This document shows, in pieces, positions 54,695 to 63,136 of a DNA stretch of 64,000 nt. The notes beneath the pieces are model-generated. The model worked only from the letters and a program-made list of their open reading frames with translations. It searched no databases and was not told the origin of the DNA. Source of the DNA: G963422275 sp963422275 (GTDB lineage Bacteria; Pseudomonadota; Alphaproteobacteria; Rhodobacterales; Rhodobacteraceae); NCBI GenBank assembly GCA_963422275.1, contig OY729418.1, positions 2,046,001 to 2,110,000 of the forward strand, read 5' to 3'. Within the stretch, counting starts at the first letter, position 1, and the number at the start of each line of letters is the position of its first letter. The position numbers and the translations under genes were made by a program.

Positions 54695-55549
54695 TTACTT
54701 GTCGGCTCCTGTCAGGAGAACCCGGGTAATCAGGCTTTGGAAGACGAGCATCAGTATCGCTACAGGAAGAAGCGTGAGCACGGCCGCCGCTGCCTGCTGG
54801 CCGACCTTGATGTCTATGGTGCTGCGGAACATTCCCAACGCGACAGTGGTTATCTTCAGATTGCTCGTGAAAATCAGCGGCGTCAGGAACTCGATCCATG
54901 ACAGAATGAACGCGAAGATGAATCCCGCGATTATGCCGGGGCGAACAAGCGGGAGCACGACCCTCATCATCACCTGCAAATCGGTGCAGCCGTCAACTCG
55001 CGCCGAGTCCTCGACATCTCTTGGCAACTTGTCGATGAAGGCCTTGAGGATCCATATCTCGAATGGAAGTATGAACCCCGAGTATGCGAGGACCAAGCTG
55101 AAGAAGGAGTCGTCCAGGCTCCAGTTCACGAACACGACGAACATCGGGATCAGGAACAGTACCGTCGGCAGGAAATATACCGAAATCATCGCCCCGAGCA
55201 GGACTAGGCGCCCCGGCAGCCGAAGCCTTGAAAAGGCATAGGCCGCCGGCATCGCGAAAATGAGGCAGACTACGGCGGTCATGGTTGAAACCACGAGGCT
55301 GTTCCACAGCCCCTCGCGAATCGGAACGATATGCCCCGGCTTCAGAACTTCAAGGAAATGCTCCAGATGCAGCTTGTCGGGCACGAACTGGAGGTCTCGC
55401 GAGCGGATCACCGCCTCCGGCTGGAGGCTGGTCAGCAACAAGCCATAGAGCGGAAATGCCATCACGAACAGTACAACGGCAGCCGAACTGTATACAAGGC
55501 CGTTGCGAACTATCGCTCTTCGAACACGCGGCTTCAGGGCAATCATCAC
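54695..55549 (-). CDS. Carbohydrate-type ABC transporter permease (MalG-like)
   Basis: A 284-residue inner-membrane protein with about six transmembrane helices. The EAA loop that docks the ATPase is at DSARVDGCTDLQVMMRVVLP with the conserved Gly after it. It belongs to the CUT1 group of MalG-type permeases by length and the SLQPEAVI...PL-type N-terminus. It overlaps the MalF-like gene by 4 bases. No ATPase gene of the importer is in the operon, so a shared MsmK/UgpC-type ATPase is expected elsewhere. Confidence 0.92.
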   Translation of the reverse strand: MMIALKPRVRRAIVRNGLVYSSAAVVLFVMAFPLYGLLLTSLQPEAVIRSRDLQFVPDKLHLEHFLEVLKPGHIVPIREGLWNSLVVSTMTAVVCLIFAMPAAYAFSRLRLPGRLVLLGAMISVYFLPTVLFLIPMFVVFVNWSLDDSFFSLVLAYSGFILPFEIWILKAFIDKLPRDVEDSARVDGCTDLQVMMRVVLPLVRPGIIAGFIFAFILSWIEFLTPLIFTSNLKITTVALGMFRSTIDIKVGQQAAAAVLTLLPVAILMLVFQSLITRVLLTGADK

Positions 55550-56505
55550 TGATGCCGCACTAAATAGCGTCGAAGAAGGGTCGCTAGCAACACAACAAAC
55601 AAAGTGACCAGCAACAACACGTAGGCCGCCGCCGCCGCGCGTCCGAGATCAAAGGTCTGGAACGCCTCGCGGTAGACGAAATAGTTGAGCGTGGTTGTGC
55701 CACCGGCCGGACCTCCGCGAGTGAGCACAAAAATCGTGTCGAACGCCTTCATCGCCCAAACGAACTGGATGAGTGCCAGCGGGATCACGATCGGCATCAT
55801 CAGTGGAAGAAGCATGTGACGGAAACGCTGCCCGGCGGAAGCCCCGTCGACTTTTGCAGCCTCGAAAACGTGATGCGGAAGACTCTGCAGTCCCGCCAGC
55901 AAAAAGAGCACCATGAACGGGATCGCCTTCCAGGTTTCGGCAATCGCGATTACGTGCAGCGCAGTCCAGCCGTCGCCCAGCCATATCTGGTACTGATCGA
56001 TGATTCCCGCCCGCGAGAGCAGGGCGTTCACGAAGCCAACGTCAGCGTGAAACATCTGGCCCCACAGCACGCCCGCAACGACGGGTGGCACTGCCCAGGG
56101 CAGCACCACAACGACTCTCACGATAGTTCGGCCGTAGAACTTCTGGTCAAGCAGGAGCGCGATCAGAAAACCCGCGACCGTCGCTGAAAACGCGATCAGG
56201 AATCCGAAATAGACGGTTCGCAGCGTTGCGCCCAAAAAGGCAGGATCACCGGCAAGTTCAAGATAGTTCCCAAACCCGACGAAATTCCCGAGCTTGAGCC
56301 TGACCAGGTCGAATTCGGCAAAACTCAGCGTCAGCGTGTAGAATGCGGGATATAAATAGACAGCAGCGACCAGTAGCAGCGCAGGCCCAATCATGAGCAG
56401 AGCGCGCCGTATCTCTCGTCGGCGCCTCTTGCTTGTCAATTCGAGAAACGCAGTCCCCGGGCCACTTGGCAGGTGACCCGGTCTCAGGTCAAGCGCGGCT
56501 GGCAT
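55546..56505 (-). CDS. Carbohydrate-type ABC transporter permease (MalF-like)
   Basis: A 319-residue inner-membrane permease. The EAA loop is in VFEAAKVDGASAGQRFRHML, followed by a terminal Thr/Gly-rich segment (LTRGGPAGGTTTL) typical of MalF/UgpA-type CUT1 permeases. Six or so membrane helices are visible. It overlaps the binding-protein gene by 17 bases and the next permease by 4. It partners with the MalG-like permease. Confidence 0.92.
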   Translation of the reverse strand: MPAALDLRPGHLPSGPGTAFLELTSKRRRREIRRALLMIGPALLLVAAVYLYPAFYTLTLSFAEFDLVRLKLGNFVGFGNYLELAGDPAFLGATLRTVYFGFLIAFSATVAGFLIALLLDQKFYGRTIVRVVVVLPWAVPPVVAGVLWGQMFHADVGFVNALLSRAGIIDQYQIWLGDGWTALHVIAIAETWKAIPFMVLFLLAGLQSLPHHVFEAAKVDGASAGQRFRHMLLPLMMPIVIPLALIQFVWAMKAFDTIFVLTRGGPAGGTTTLNYFVYREAFQTFDLGRAAAAAYVLLLVTLFVVLLATLLRRYLVRHQ

Positions 56506-57778
56506 TTATGAGTTTTACGGTCTCGTCCAGCGCTTCCTTCGGCGACACTTCCTGGGCCAGGGCCCGAGATATCTGGCCGGTAAGGATTTCTACCCAGCGC
56601 TCTCGGTCGGTGGAATAACCCCCGTCCACCGGATACTCGTAGGATTGCCGAATGACCTCGGCAAACGGCAGATTGGCCACAACATCCGGATGGCCCAGCG
56701 CCACGTCTATCGAAGGCGCCCACGGTGAAGTCGCACCTTGAACAATCTGGTTTTCCAGAGATGTAGCGAACTCGATGAATTGGCGCCCGCCTTCCGGGTT
56801 TTCGGCGAATGTTGGCACGGAAAGGAATTCCGAACCGTCGACGGAGGCGGAAGTTTCCACCGCGGGATAGGGTGCAAAACCCGATCTACCGCGAACAGCG
56901 GAATCCTCGCTGCCGTTGGCGATGCCGGCAATGAAGGGCCAAGTAAAGAAGAAACCGCGCTGTCCGGCAAGGTAACCGGGCGACGCGTCGAACACCCAGG
57001 TGTAGGTGACCACCGCAGGGTCCATTACCTTGTGTACATGCAACAGCTCCACCATGCGAGACAGCCCCTCTATTCCGGGTTCGCTGTTCATCACCGGATT
57101 GAGATCGTCATCCAGGAACCTTCCGCCGGCACCTTGGAGAAGCGATCCGAATGTGAAAATGTTGCCGACGCCACCCCAGTTGTCCGTGATCCCGTATACG
57201 TTGTTGTCCGGGTCGTTGATTTCCTTTGCATACTCGATGAGCATGGCCCAGGAATTCGGGGTTGCGTGCCAGTCGGAAGGCGCTTCCGAGTCCAAGCCGG
57301 CCTCCTCGCACAAATTCTTGTTCCAGTGCAAGATCGGGCAACCGATTGTGATTGGGACGCCATAGGCCCGTGACCTGTAGTTAGCCGCGGTGACGCTGTT
57401 GGGAATCAGGCCATTGGGCAGCAACTTCTCCTCCACGAGATCGGTGAGGTCGGTGAGCCAGCCGTTGTCGGCAAGTCCCGCGACAAGTGCGGCGGTCACG
57501 AAAATCGCGTCTCCCGGGCTTCGCCGCGCGATCATCGATGAATTCAGTTTCACCGGCAGATCAGGCGTTGTTACCTGTTCAAACGTGGGAAGCACGCCGA
57601 ACGTGGCCTCGTAGCCCGGAAGCAGCTTCACGAGGTAGTCCATGTGTGATCCCAATAGCAACTTGACCGGATCGCTGTTCCCGGAAGCGGCCCGCGCCAC
57701 CGCGTGCCAGTTGCCGGCAAGCGTGGCGGATCCGAGACCCATCAGCAAATGGCGTCGATTCATACCGAAATTGAGCAT
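56489..57778 (-). CDS. ABC importer extracellular solute-binding protein
   Basis: A 429-residue periplasmic binding protein. The N-terminus has an RR-containing signal peptide (NRRHLLMGLGSATLAGNW, then AVARAA), possibly Tat-type. The mature part is of the family 1 CUT binding-protein type (YGVPITIGCPILHWNKNLCE, NVYGITDNWGG, FFFTWPFIAGI). It captures the substrate for the two permeases. The ATG at 57778 has a GGGAGG site at good spacing; an internal ATG at 57763 is possible. It is first in the seven-gene operon, with a promoter-like pair upstream. The ligand is unknown. Confidence 0.92.
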   Translation of the reverse strand: MLNFGMNRRHLLMGLGSATLAGNWHAVARAASGNSDPVKLLLGSHMDYLVKLLPGYEATFGVLPTFEQVTTPDLPVKLNSSMIARRSPGDAIFVTAALVAGLADNGWLTDLTDLVEEKLLPNGLIPNSVTAANYRSRAYGVPITIGCPILHWNKNLCEEAGLDSEAPSDWHATPNSWAMLIEYAKEINDPDNNVYGITDNWGGVGNIFTFGSLLQGAGGRFLDDDLNPVMNSEPGIEGLSRMVELLHVHKVMDPAVVTYTWVFDASPGYLAGQRGFFFTWPFIAGIANGSEDSAVRGRSGFAPYPAVETSASVDGSEFLSVPTFAENPEGGRQFIEFATSLENQIVQGATSPWAPSIDVALGHPDVVANLPFAEVIRQSYEYPVDGGYSTDRERWVEILTGQISRALAQEVSPKEALDETVKLINASRA

Positions 57779-57807
57779 TGCACATCCTCCCAGTTAATGC
57801 AGGCGGC

Positions 57808-57835
57808 ATCATATACTTCGCGCTAGAACCGTCAA
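57808..57835 (-). promoter_or_regulatory. Possible sigma70-type promoter of the ABC importer operon
   Basis: Read on the minus strand: TTGACG, a 16-base spacer, then TATGAT, ending 30 bases before the ATG of the binding-protein gene. Both boxes are close to consensus. Confidence 0.5.
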
Positions 57836-58025
57836 TCTCAATCTGCTTCGCAGAGTGTTCATACCGCAGACAGAAAGGGCGGGAATGCTGCCTCCACGAA
57901 AGCCTTGACATTGGATGGGCATCGGGCGGCAGCCAACTGGGATCATCAGGATTTATAGATGTTTAGTAGCTTGCTGCGTGCTGTGGTTGAAAGTCTCAAG
58001 ATCAGGAGGATGTGTCAGGTCCGAC

Positions 58026-58158
58026 CGCAATTTCTGGCTTTCCAATGCCCGGTTTGTCCGCCTTCAGCCGCTGCTGCCCGGCAAGATTCACGGTGGTCCC
58101 CGGGCCAATGACACGCGGATGGTCTCGGACAGCATCCATATTCTCCGTTGCGGCTTGT
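58026..58158 (+). pseudogene. IS5-family transposase N-terminal scrap
   Basis: The frame reads FWLSNARFVRLQPLLPGKIH then GGPRANDTRMVSDSIHILRC, the N-terminal domain of IS5-type transposases (LxxxQWxxLxPLLP...GRPxxDxRxxxxGI). It ends where the R1 repeat begins. Confidence 0.6.
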
Positions 58159-58177
58159 GCGGAGCTTTGCCTCAGCT

Positions 58178-58732
58178 AGGGAACCTCTGATTTGGAGGGT
58201 TTTGGCTGCGGACGTTCCCGTTTTCCGGCCGTGCCGGCGGTTTCCTGCGGTCCGAAAGCCCCGAAGGCGCGCTTTCGGGGCGGAATCGCCTCCGCTTCAG
58301 CCCCCGCAGGGCCGACCCGGCAAACTCCGGACACGCTGACCCCATGTCGCGGCAGATGCGGCCGGGTGATCGTCAGGTTCAAGAAGTCCGGGAGCGGTGC
58401 AAGACGCTGCACGTTCCTCTCCAGCCCTCGGCAGCGAACCCTGTCGTGCTCCGACGCCCGCCTCGCGACCCGGGACGAATACTCCACCCGCGCCCGCCGC
58501 CGGGACGGACCGGCGCAATGCGGACTTCCGGGCGCGTCCGAGGGGTCGGGCCGTCCATCCGCTCCAGAAAGATCTCGCGACACGTCCTGCGCCTCTCGCG
58601 ACCGCGTTCAAGGCTCGGCGGCCGAAGGCGCTTCATGACGCGATCCCCCCAAAAGAGGATGCAGCGCAAGATGGCGCGCGCGCCAGAGGCGCAATGCCAC
58701 GCCCGCAATCAGGCTATATTCAGAGCTTCCCT
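58178..58732. repeat. Dispersed repeat R1, about 555 bp with terminal inverted repeats
   Basis: The ends AGGGAACCTCTGA (58178 onward) and TCAGAGCTTCCCT (to 58732) are inverted repeats with one mismatch. The interior has no recognisable gene. Related sequences occur at 34114-34255 (a much shorter version) and at 46699-46895. It behaves like a non-autonomous element or a gutted IS. Confidence 0.65.
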
Positions 58733-58735
58733 AAT

Positions 58736-59330
58736 TGACGGCGTGACGACCGACACCTCGGAACGCGGCCTTGAACGGCTGATATGCAAGGCACTTGCCG
58801 GACACCCGTGCGAACCGTTGGACGGGCACAGCCTTGCCGAATCCCGGTCCACTCTCGATGGTGTCGGCTGGGCCGGCGGCAATCACCGCGACTGCGCCCG
58901 CGAGCATTGCGTCGATCTCGCCCAGCTTGCGGGCTTCCTCGTGTTGCGCAAAAGCATCCGGCACAGTGTCCACGGCCGGCAACGAGCAGGCGCAGGCGCT
59001 TCGCGCAGAATCGCTTCACCGCCACCCGGCAGTTGCGCTACAGTCTCGACGAGACCCAGTGGGTGCTGGACATCGTGCTCTTCATCAATGGCCTGCTGGG
59101 CATCACCTTCGAACTCAAAAACAATCTCACCAAGCAGGCGGCAGCCGATGCGGTCGAGCAGTACAGGAAGTACCGCAAACCGCGCGAGGCGCTGTTTGAT
59201 CTCGGCCGTTGCATAGCCCGCTTCGCCGTGGACGAGGTGCGTTTCTGCACCCACCTCAAGGGCAAGGTGTCGTGGTTCCTGCCTTTCAGCCGGAGTTGGA
59301 ACCTGTGTGCCAAACCTGTGCACAGCTTGG
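58736..59330 (+). pseudogene. Type I restriction subunit HsdR, N-terminal remnant
   Basis: Two frames give HsdR front-end sequence: GVTTDTSERGLERLICKALA and the EHCVDLAQLAGFL region, then after a deletion RFAQNRFTATRQLRYSLDET, LDIVLFINGLLGITFELKNN (nuclease-site ELKN motif) and RKPREALFDLGRCIARFAVD, ending FCTHLKGKVSWFLPF. The helicase motor domains are absent. No hsdM or hsdS gene is seen nearby. Confidence 0.75.
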
Positions 59331-59541
59331 CATTGAAACAGTGCCTATGAGCGGCCAGAAAGAAGCTCGGAGCAGGATTGGACGGGAAAATCCCCTCTAT
59401 ACCATTGAAATGGGGCTTATAAAGATTACTTGACAGCAGGGTGGGGGGGCGCGATGATGGCGAGATGCGGATTCTTGCTTTCACGGGGAAAGGTGTCGCG
59501 GTTGGCGCCGGAGGAATTGGCATGACCACCGCCCGTCCGAT

Positions 59542-59934
59542 TTGGCTGAATTCCTGCGCTCTGCCGCCAGTTGGGTCGATGGTGGCGGGAATGTGGAACT
59601 GATTTTGCGGGGCGTGATCATTGTCTTCGGCATATGGATGGTGCTCGATATTTGGACATTTGCGCGCGGGCAACGCCGCAAACGCAAGGCAGGAGTTGGC
59701 CCGGCTGCAGACTATATGCAGGCTCAGTCGATAATCGACCGCTACATGTCCCCGGCCACAGCCGCCCTTCGACCGTCTGAGCGCTTGCACGTGCGAAATG
59801 AATTGCTGGCCAACTTCAGCAAGACTGCGGGCGCGAAACCGAGCGAGTGCGAATCCAACGGCGCCCTTCTGCGAAATTGGATGGAAGCGAACGCCGCCCG
59901 GTTTGTTATCGAGAACCGGGAGCAAATGCGATGA
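59542..59934 (+). CDS. Passenger ORF: small single-pass membrane protein
   Basis: A 130-codon ORF with a TTG start (a GTG at 59596 is an alternative). It has one hydrophobic helix (LILRGVIIVFGIWMVLDIWT) followed by a basic RGQRRKRK stretch and a helical tail. I do not recognise the family. A new ATG (MTIHNWSFNISQCP) overlaps its stop but is cut off within about 20 codons where it meets the methyltransferase fragment in opposite orientation. It lies inside the IS1595-type element. Confidence 0.4.
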   Translation: MAEFLRSAASWVDGGGNVELILRGVIIVFGIWMVLDIWTFARGQRRKRKAGVGPAADYMQAQSIIDRYMSPATAALRPSERLHVRNELLANFSKTAGAKPSECESNGALLRNWMEANAARFVIENREQMR

Positions 59935-59969
59935 CGATTCACAACTGGAGCTTCAACATCTCGCAATGT

Positions 59970-60152
59970 CCACGTGTCTTTGAACGCCGCGCCCGCCGCT
60001 TTCGAGCCTGTCGGGGCCGCGCAGCTGGCCTTGGAGTTGAACGGCGGATCAAGGCAAATCAGATCGGCCGAGGCCGAATTCATGCCGCGCATGATCGGCA
60101 GATTGTCGCCAGTCCAAATCGTCCGATTTGACCAATTGAAGGAGGAAGTCAT
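59970..60152 (-). pseudogene. N6-adenine DNA methyltransferase, 5' fragment
   Basis: From ATG 60152 the frame reads SNRTIWTGDNLPIMRGMNSA then SADLICLDPPFNS, the target/catalytic region of beta-type DNA adenine methyltransferases with a DPPF version of the DPPY motif. FKDTWTLRD follows, after which similarity stops. Only the first 60 or so codons remain. It is passenger DNA of the IS1595-type element, between the membrane ORF and the transposase gene. Confidence 0.6.
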
Positions 60153-60213
60153 GACTCGCGGTGTTCCAGTTCTCGATCCGAAAGTTCACCTGAAGGGCGC
60201 GACGCCCGAGTTG

Positions 60214-61215
60214 CTAGCTCGCGCTATGTTGCGCCAACCTCACCTGCGACCGCGCGCCCGAATCCAGTCCGTTGTCGGCAATGAGGTCGCGGCAGAGGAG
60301 GTTGCGGCCGACGAGCCGGGCAACGGTGTCGCGCATCTGGGCAAGCGTTCCTGAGTCGCGAATATTGTGCTTGCCTGCAAACTCCCGGACGTAACGGTCA
60401 AGATGCTTCGGGCTGATCTTGTGGAACGTTCCCTTGTGGGCGCGCTTCAGCATGGACCAAAAGGACTCGATCCCGTTCGTGTGGGCCATCCCGTCCACGT
60501 ATTCGGAGACCGAGTGCCTGACGGTCTCGTGCGGGTTGGGGATGACCTGATATGCCGCTGCATCGTCGGTATAGACCGTGGCGTCAGGCTCGGCATTGTC
60601 GGCTGCGAAGTCGTGCAGCGTCTCCCTGCCCGTGTCAGTTGCGACCTCGGCGTGCACCCGGTTGGTGGTCCGGTCTTTCGCGCCCACGACTGCCGTCTTG
60701 CCGACCGCGCCACGGCCCGTGCCCGCCAGTTCCTTGCGCTTCGCGTTCGACATGTTGCGGCGCTTTCCGCCCATGCAGGTCTCGTCGACTTCGACCGGAC
60801 CGTCAAACGGACCGTCACCGGCCCAGGCTTCGCGGATGCGCTGCATCATGAACCAGGCCGTCGGCTGCGAGACGCCGATATCCCGGTGCAGTTTCATGGA
60901 CGAAACCGACTTCAGGCTGGTCAGGCAGAGGTGGATCGCGACGGCCCACTTGCGCATCGGGACTTTCGACCGCGCGAAGACCGTACCAGTGCGCACGCTG
61001 AAATAGGATCGGCATGACTTGCACCAGTAGGGCATCGGCTTCGCGCTCGGAGCATCCGAGGTTTCGGTCGATCCGCAATGCCCGCAATGCCTTCCGTCGC
61101 TCCACAGGGCGGCCTCAAACCACTCTGTGGCGGCCCTTTCGGTCGGGAACATGTCGATCAACTCGACGATGGTCAGTCCTTCGCGGTGGCTCTTTCCGGG
61201 GGCTTTCTGCGTCAT
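60214..61215 (-). CDS. IS1595-family transposase
   Basis: A 333-residue transposase, intact. The N-terminal zinc ribbon is CGHCGSTET...YWCKSCRSYFSVRTGT. The catalytic core is GPVEVDETCMGGKRRNM (first Asp), VYTDDAAAYQ (second Asp) and HTNGIESFWSMLKRAHKGTF (the family's Asn/Glu-type third site). The length is normal with a complete C-terminus. It is on the strand opposite the membrane passenger ORF. Confidence 0.92.
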   Translation of the reverse strand: MTQKAPGKSHREGLTIVELIDMFPTERAATEWFEAALWSDGRHCGHCGSTETSDAPSAKPMPYWCKSCRSYFSVRTGTVFARSKVPMRKWAVAIHLCLTSLKSVSSMKLHRDIGVSQPTAWFMMQRIREAWAGDGPFDGPVEVDETCMGGKRRNMSNAKRKELAGTGRGAVGKTAVVGAKDRTTNRVHAEVATDTGRETLHDFAADNAEPDATVYTDDAAAYQVIPNPHETVRHSVSEYVDGMAHTNGIESFWSMLKRAHKGTFHKISPKHLDRYVREFAGKHNIRDSGTLAQMRDTVARLVGRNLLCRDLIADNGLDSGARSQVRLAQHSAS

Positions 61216-61307
61216 GGCTCGGTCTCCCTTCCGATGCTCGAAACATAGGGAATCAAGCCGCGCATGTCAAGCCATCTTTATAAGTCCCATTGAAATAGAG
61301 GAGATTT

Positions 61308-61383
61308 GGGGCTTCAGGGATAGGATTCGAACCTACGGCCTTCCGGTTATGAGCCGAAGCCCGGACAAGCGAGCGTGCCACGA
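61308..61383 (-). other. tRNA-like sequence with CAT anticodon arm, probably a tRNA relic
   Basis: On the minus strand a 5-bp stem closes the loop CTCATAA (anticodon CAT), followed by a variable region AGGCC and a T-arm (GTAGG TTCGAAT CCTAT). The next seven bases do not form a full acceptor stem with the expected 5' side, and no D-arm with GG is present. It is therefore a tRNA-derived fragment, not a clear functional tRNA. Confidence 0.35.
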
Positions 61384-61401
61384 CAGCTGGAACTCGCGAC
61401 A

Positions 61402-62877
61402 TCAGTCGCCGCCAAGAGGAAATGTCGGGCGCTGCAAGCGGCGATAGGGCAGGCGGCTTGGGTCGCTCATGCACGGCCCTGGCGTCGCGACAGTGAAACT
61501 TGCAGCTGCGATTGGGTCGTAGGCTCGCCTGTGCGCCACTGCCGCCTTGACGCCAATGACAGCGAATTGCTTCGGCTCAAGCCCTTGGCTGCGCCATTGG
61601 CCAAGATCGAACGGAGCGGTCTTGCGAGAGGTAAGCAACATTGTGATACCCTTGTGCCGAACCACTGCGCATGGTCCCATCGCGACCTCATGTCCAGTGG
61701 AGGCGACCATGTGGCTGTTGATGTCCAAAAGGGTGAAATTCCCGTCACTCGCCGAAACAAGCTCTACATCAAGTGTAATAGGGCCGATGTCGGGCGGACT
61801 ATTCTTCCCCCCAATTGGGAGAATGGCTCGTTCGCCAGGCATCAATCGTCGCAGGGCTGCAACCGCATCGGGATCGTTGAGAATCACGGCGGCATTCTTT
61901 TGGTTCGCGGCGATAAGTGCGCGAAGCACTCCAGTGCCGTCGCCAGGGCCACCGCCGCCAATGTTGTCGGAAGGCTCGACCAAGAGTGCCGGGCCGTCCA
62001 GGCGAGCCGCCGCTATGCGAGCCAAGGCATCCTGCGGTTCCCACTCCGGCGGCAACCCGGCCTGCCGAAGCTTCCATGCGTGTGTGCACAGTTCATCCAG
62101 CGCGGCATCGACTTTCGGTCCCAATTTGTCGGCGACGATTGAAAACGCAACGCCGGCTTCGCTGCAATCGCCGAACGAAAACCCGGCCACCACATTTACG
62201 GCCCAGAAACCTGCATTCGTTGCCTCGAGGTGGCGTGCCGCGGCTTCGAGCTCGCGCATGGGCGAGTCGGCAGTCCCCGTGCCAGTGGGAGGCCAAATGA
62301 TCCCGGCTCGGCGCAGGGCCATCCGCGGTCTCGTCCGGGTCTCAAGGCAGCGAGCGAGCAGCTCCGTCGCGAACACGGCCATGTCACGGGCATCCGTATG
62401 CGGGTTTTGCCGATAGCACACCAAGCCATCAGCGAACTTGGCCATTGCGGAAGTCAGGTTGGCATGAAGGTCAAATACGCCGAATACCGGCAAGCTGGCC
62501 GCTCCGGTCACGGCTCGAAAGCGTTCGAGCATCGCGCCCTCGACGTCTTCCAGACTCTTGGAGACCATTGCGCCGTGAAGGCTAAGGAAGACGGCATCAA
62601 AGCCTCCAGCCGCTGCCGCCGCTTCCAGCTCGCGCCAAAACGTCTCCACGACATCGTCGCTCACGATCCCCGACGGTGTGGCTGCGTAGGCGCACACGGG
62701 GATAACCTGCCATCCCCTCCGATCGGCGACTTCGAGGAAGCCGTCGATAGTTGAGCCGTTGCCCCGAAAGCTCATCAACGCCTCTCCCCGAGCGATCTCG
62801 AACGCCTCAAGCGTGGTTGTTTCGTCTACAAAACAATGTGTTTCGTGAAACAGCCCAGCGAGAAGAACACGTGTCAT
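61402..62877 (-). CDS. M81-family (MlrC-type) metallopeptidase
   Basis: A 491-residue protein of the MlrC group. Conserved metal and family motifs are LFHETHCFVDE near the N-terminus, VFLSLHGAMVSKSLED, GVFDLHANLTSAM and CYRQNPHTDARD. The C-terminal domain has VEPSDNIGGGGPGDGTGVLR. The type enzyme opens linear microcystin, but most members are of unknown substrate and sit in catabolic operons with ABC importers. I chose ATG 62877 (MTRVLLAGLFHETH); the frame opens at 62955. It is probably co-transcribed with the aminotransferase gene to its right. Confidence 0.88.
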   Translation of the reverse strand: MTRVLLAGLFHETHCFVDETTTLEAFEIARGEALMSFRGNGSTIDGFLEVADRRGWQVIPVCAYAATPSGIVSDDVVETFWRELEAAAAAGGFDAVFLSLHGAMVSKSLEDVEGAMLERFRAVTGAASLPVFGVFDLHANLTSAMAKFADGLVCYRQNPHTDARDMAVFATELLARCLETRTRPRMALRRAGIIWPPTGTGTADSPMRELEAAARHLEATNAGFWAVNVVAGFSFGDCSEAGVAFSIVADKLGPKVDAALDELCTHAWKLRQAGLPPEWEPQDALARIAAARLDGPALLVEPSDNIGGGGPGDGTGVLRALIAANQKNAAVILNDPDAVAALRRLMPGERAILPIGGKNSPPDIGPITLDVELVSASDGNFTLLDINSHMVASTGHEVAMGPCAVVRHKGITMLLTSRKTAPFDLGQWRSQGLEPKQFAVIGVKAAVAHRRAYDPIAAASFTVATPGPCMSDPSRLPYRRLQRPTFPLGGD

Positions 62878-63136
62878 CAGATATCGCCTCCGATCCTGCT
62901 CCGCCGCTTCGCACCCGATGAAGCGGCACGGCACGGATTTGCCGAACGCAACCATGCTCTGGAATTCGGGATGATCCCGAAGATTGCGATGTCGCTTCCT
63001 GGCACTGGCCTCACGCGCAATTTCCTGCCCGATTCAAGCAGGTCGCCGCGATATTCCTTGTGCAGAAGAGCAGCGGAACAATCGACCCGCCGCCACGAGA
63101 ATGGAATATATTTGCAGGTTGCAGCAATGGCTTCCG

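Larger units (their letters stand above)
59412..61288 (-). mobile_element. IS1595-family element with passenger DNA and 8-bp target duplication
   Basis: Left end GGGGCTTATAAAGATTACTT (59412 onward) and right end (minus strand) GGGACTTATAAAGATGGCTT are terminal inverted repeats, 20 of 23 matching. ATTGAAAT is duplicated exactly at 59404-59411 and 61289-61296. The 1,877-bp element carries a full transposase gene plus about 800 bp of passenger DNA holding a small membrane-protein ORF and a methyltransferase fragment. IS1595-family members with passenger genes are known. Confidence 0.88.

Noticed and set aside
61253..61474. Short minus-strand frame over the tRNA-like sequence
   Set aside because: It is simply the translation of the tRNA-like arms (ASAHNRKAVGSNP), a known kind of spurious ORF.
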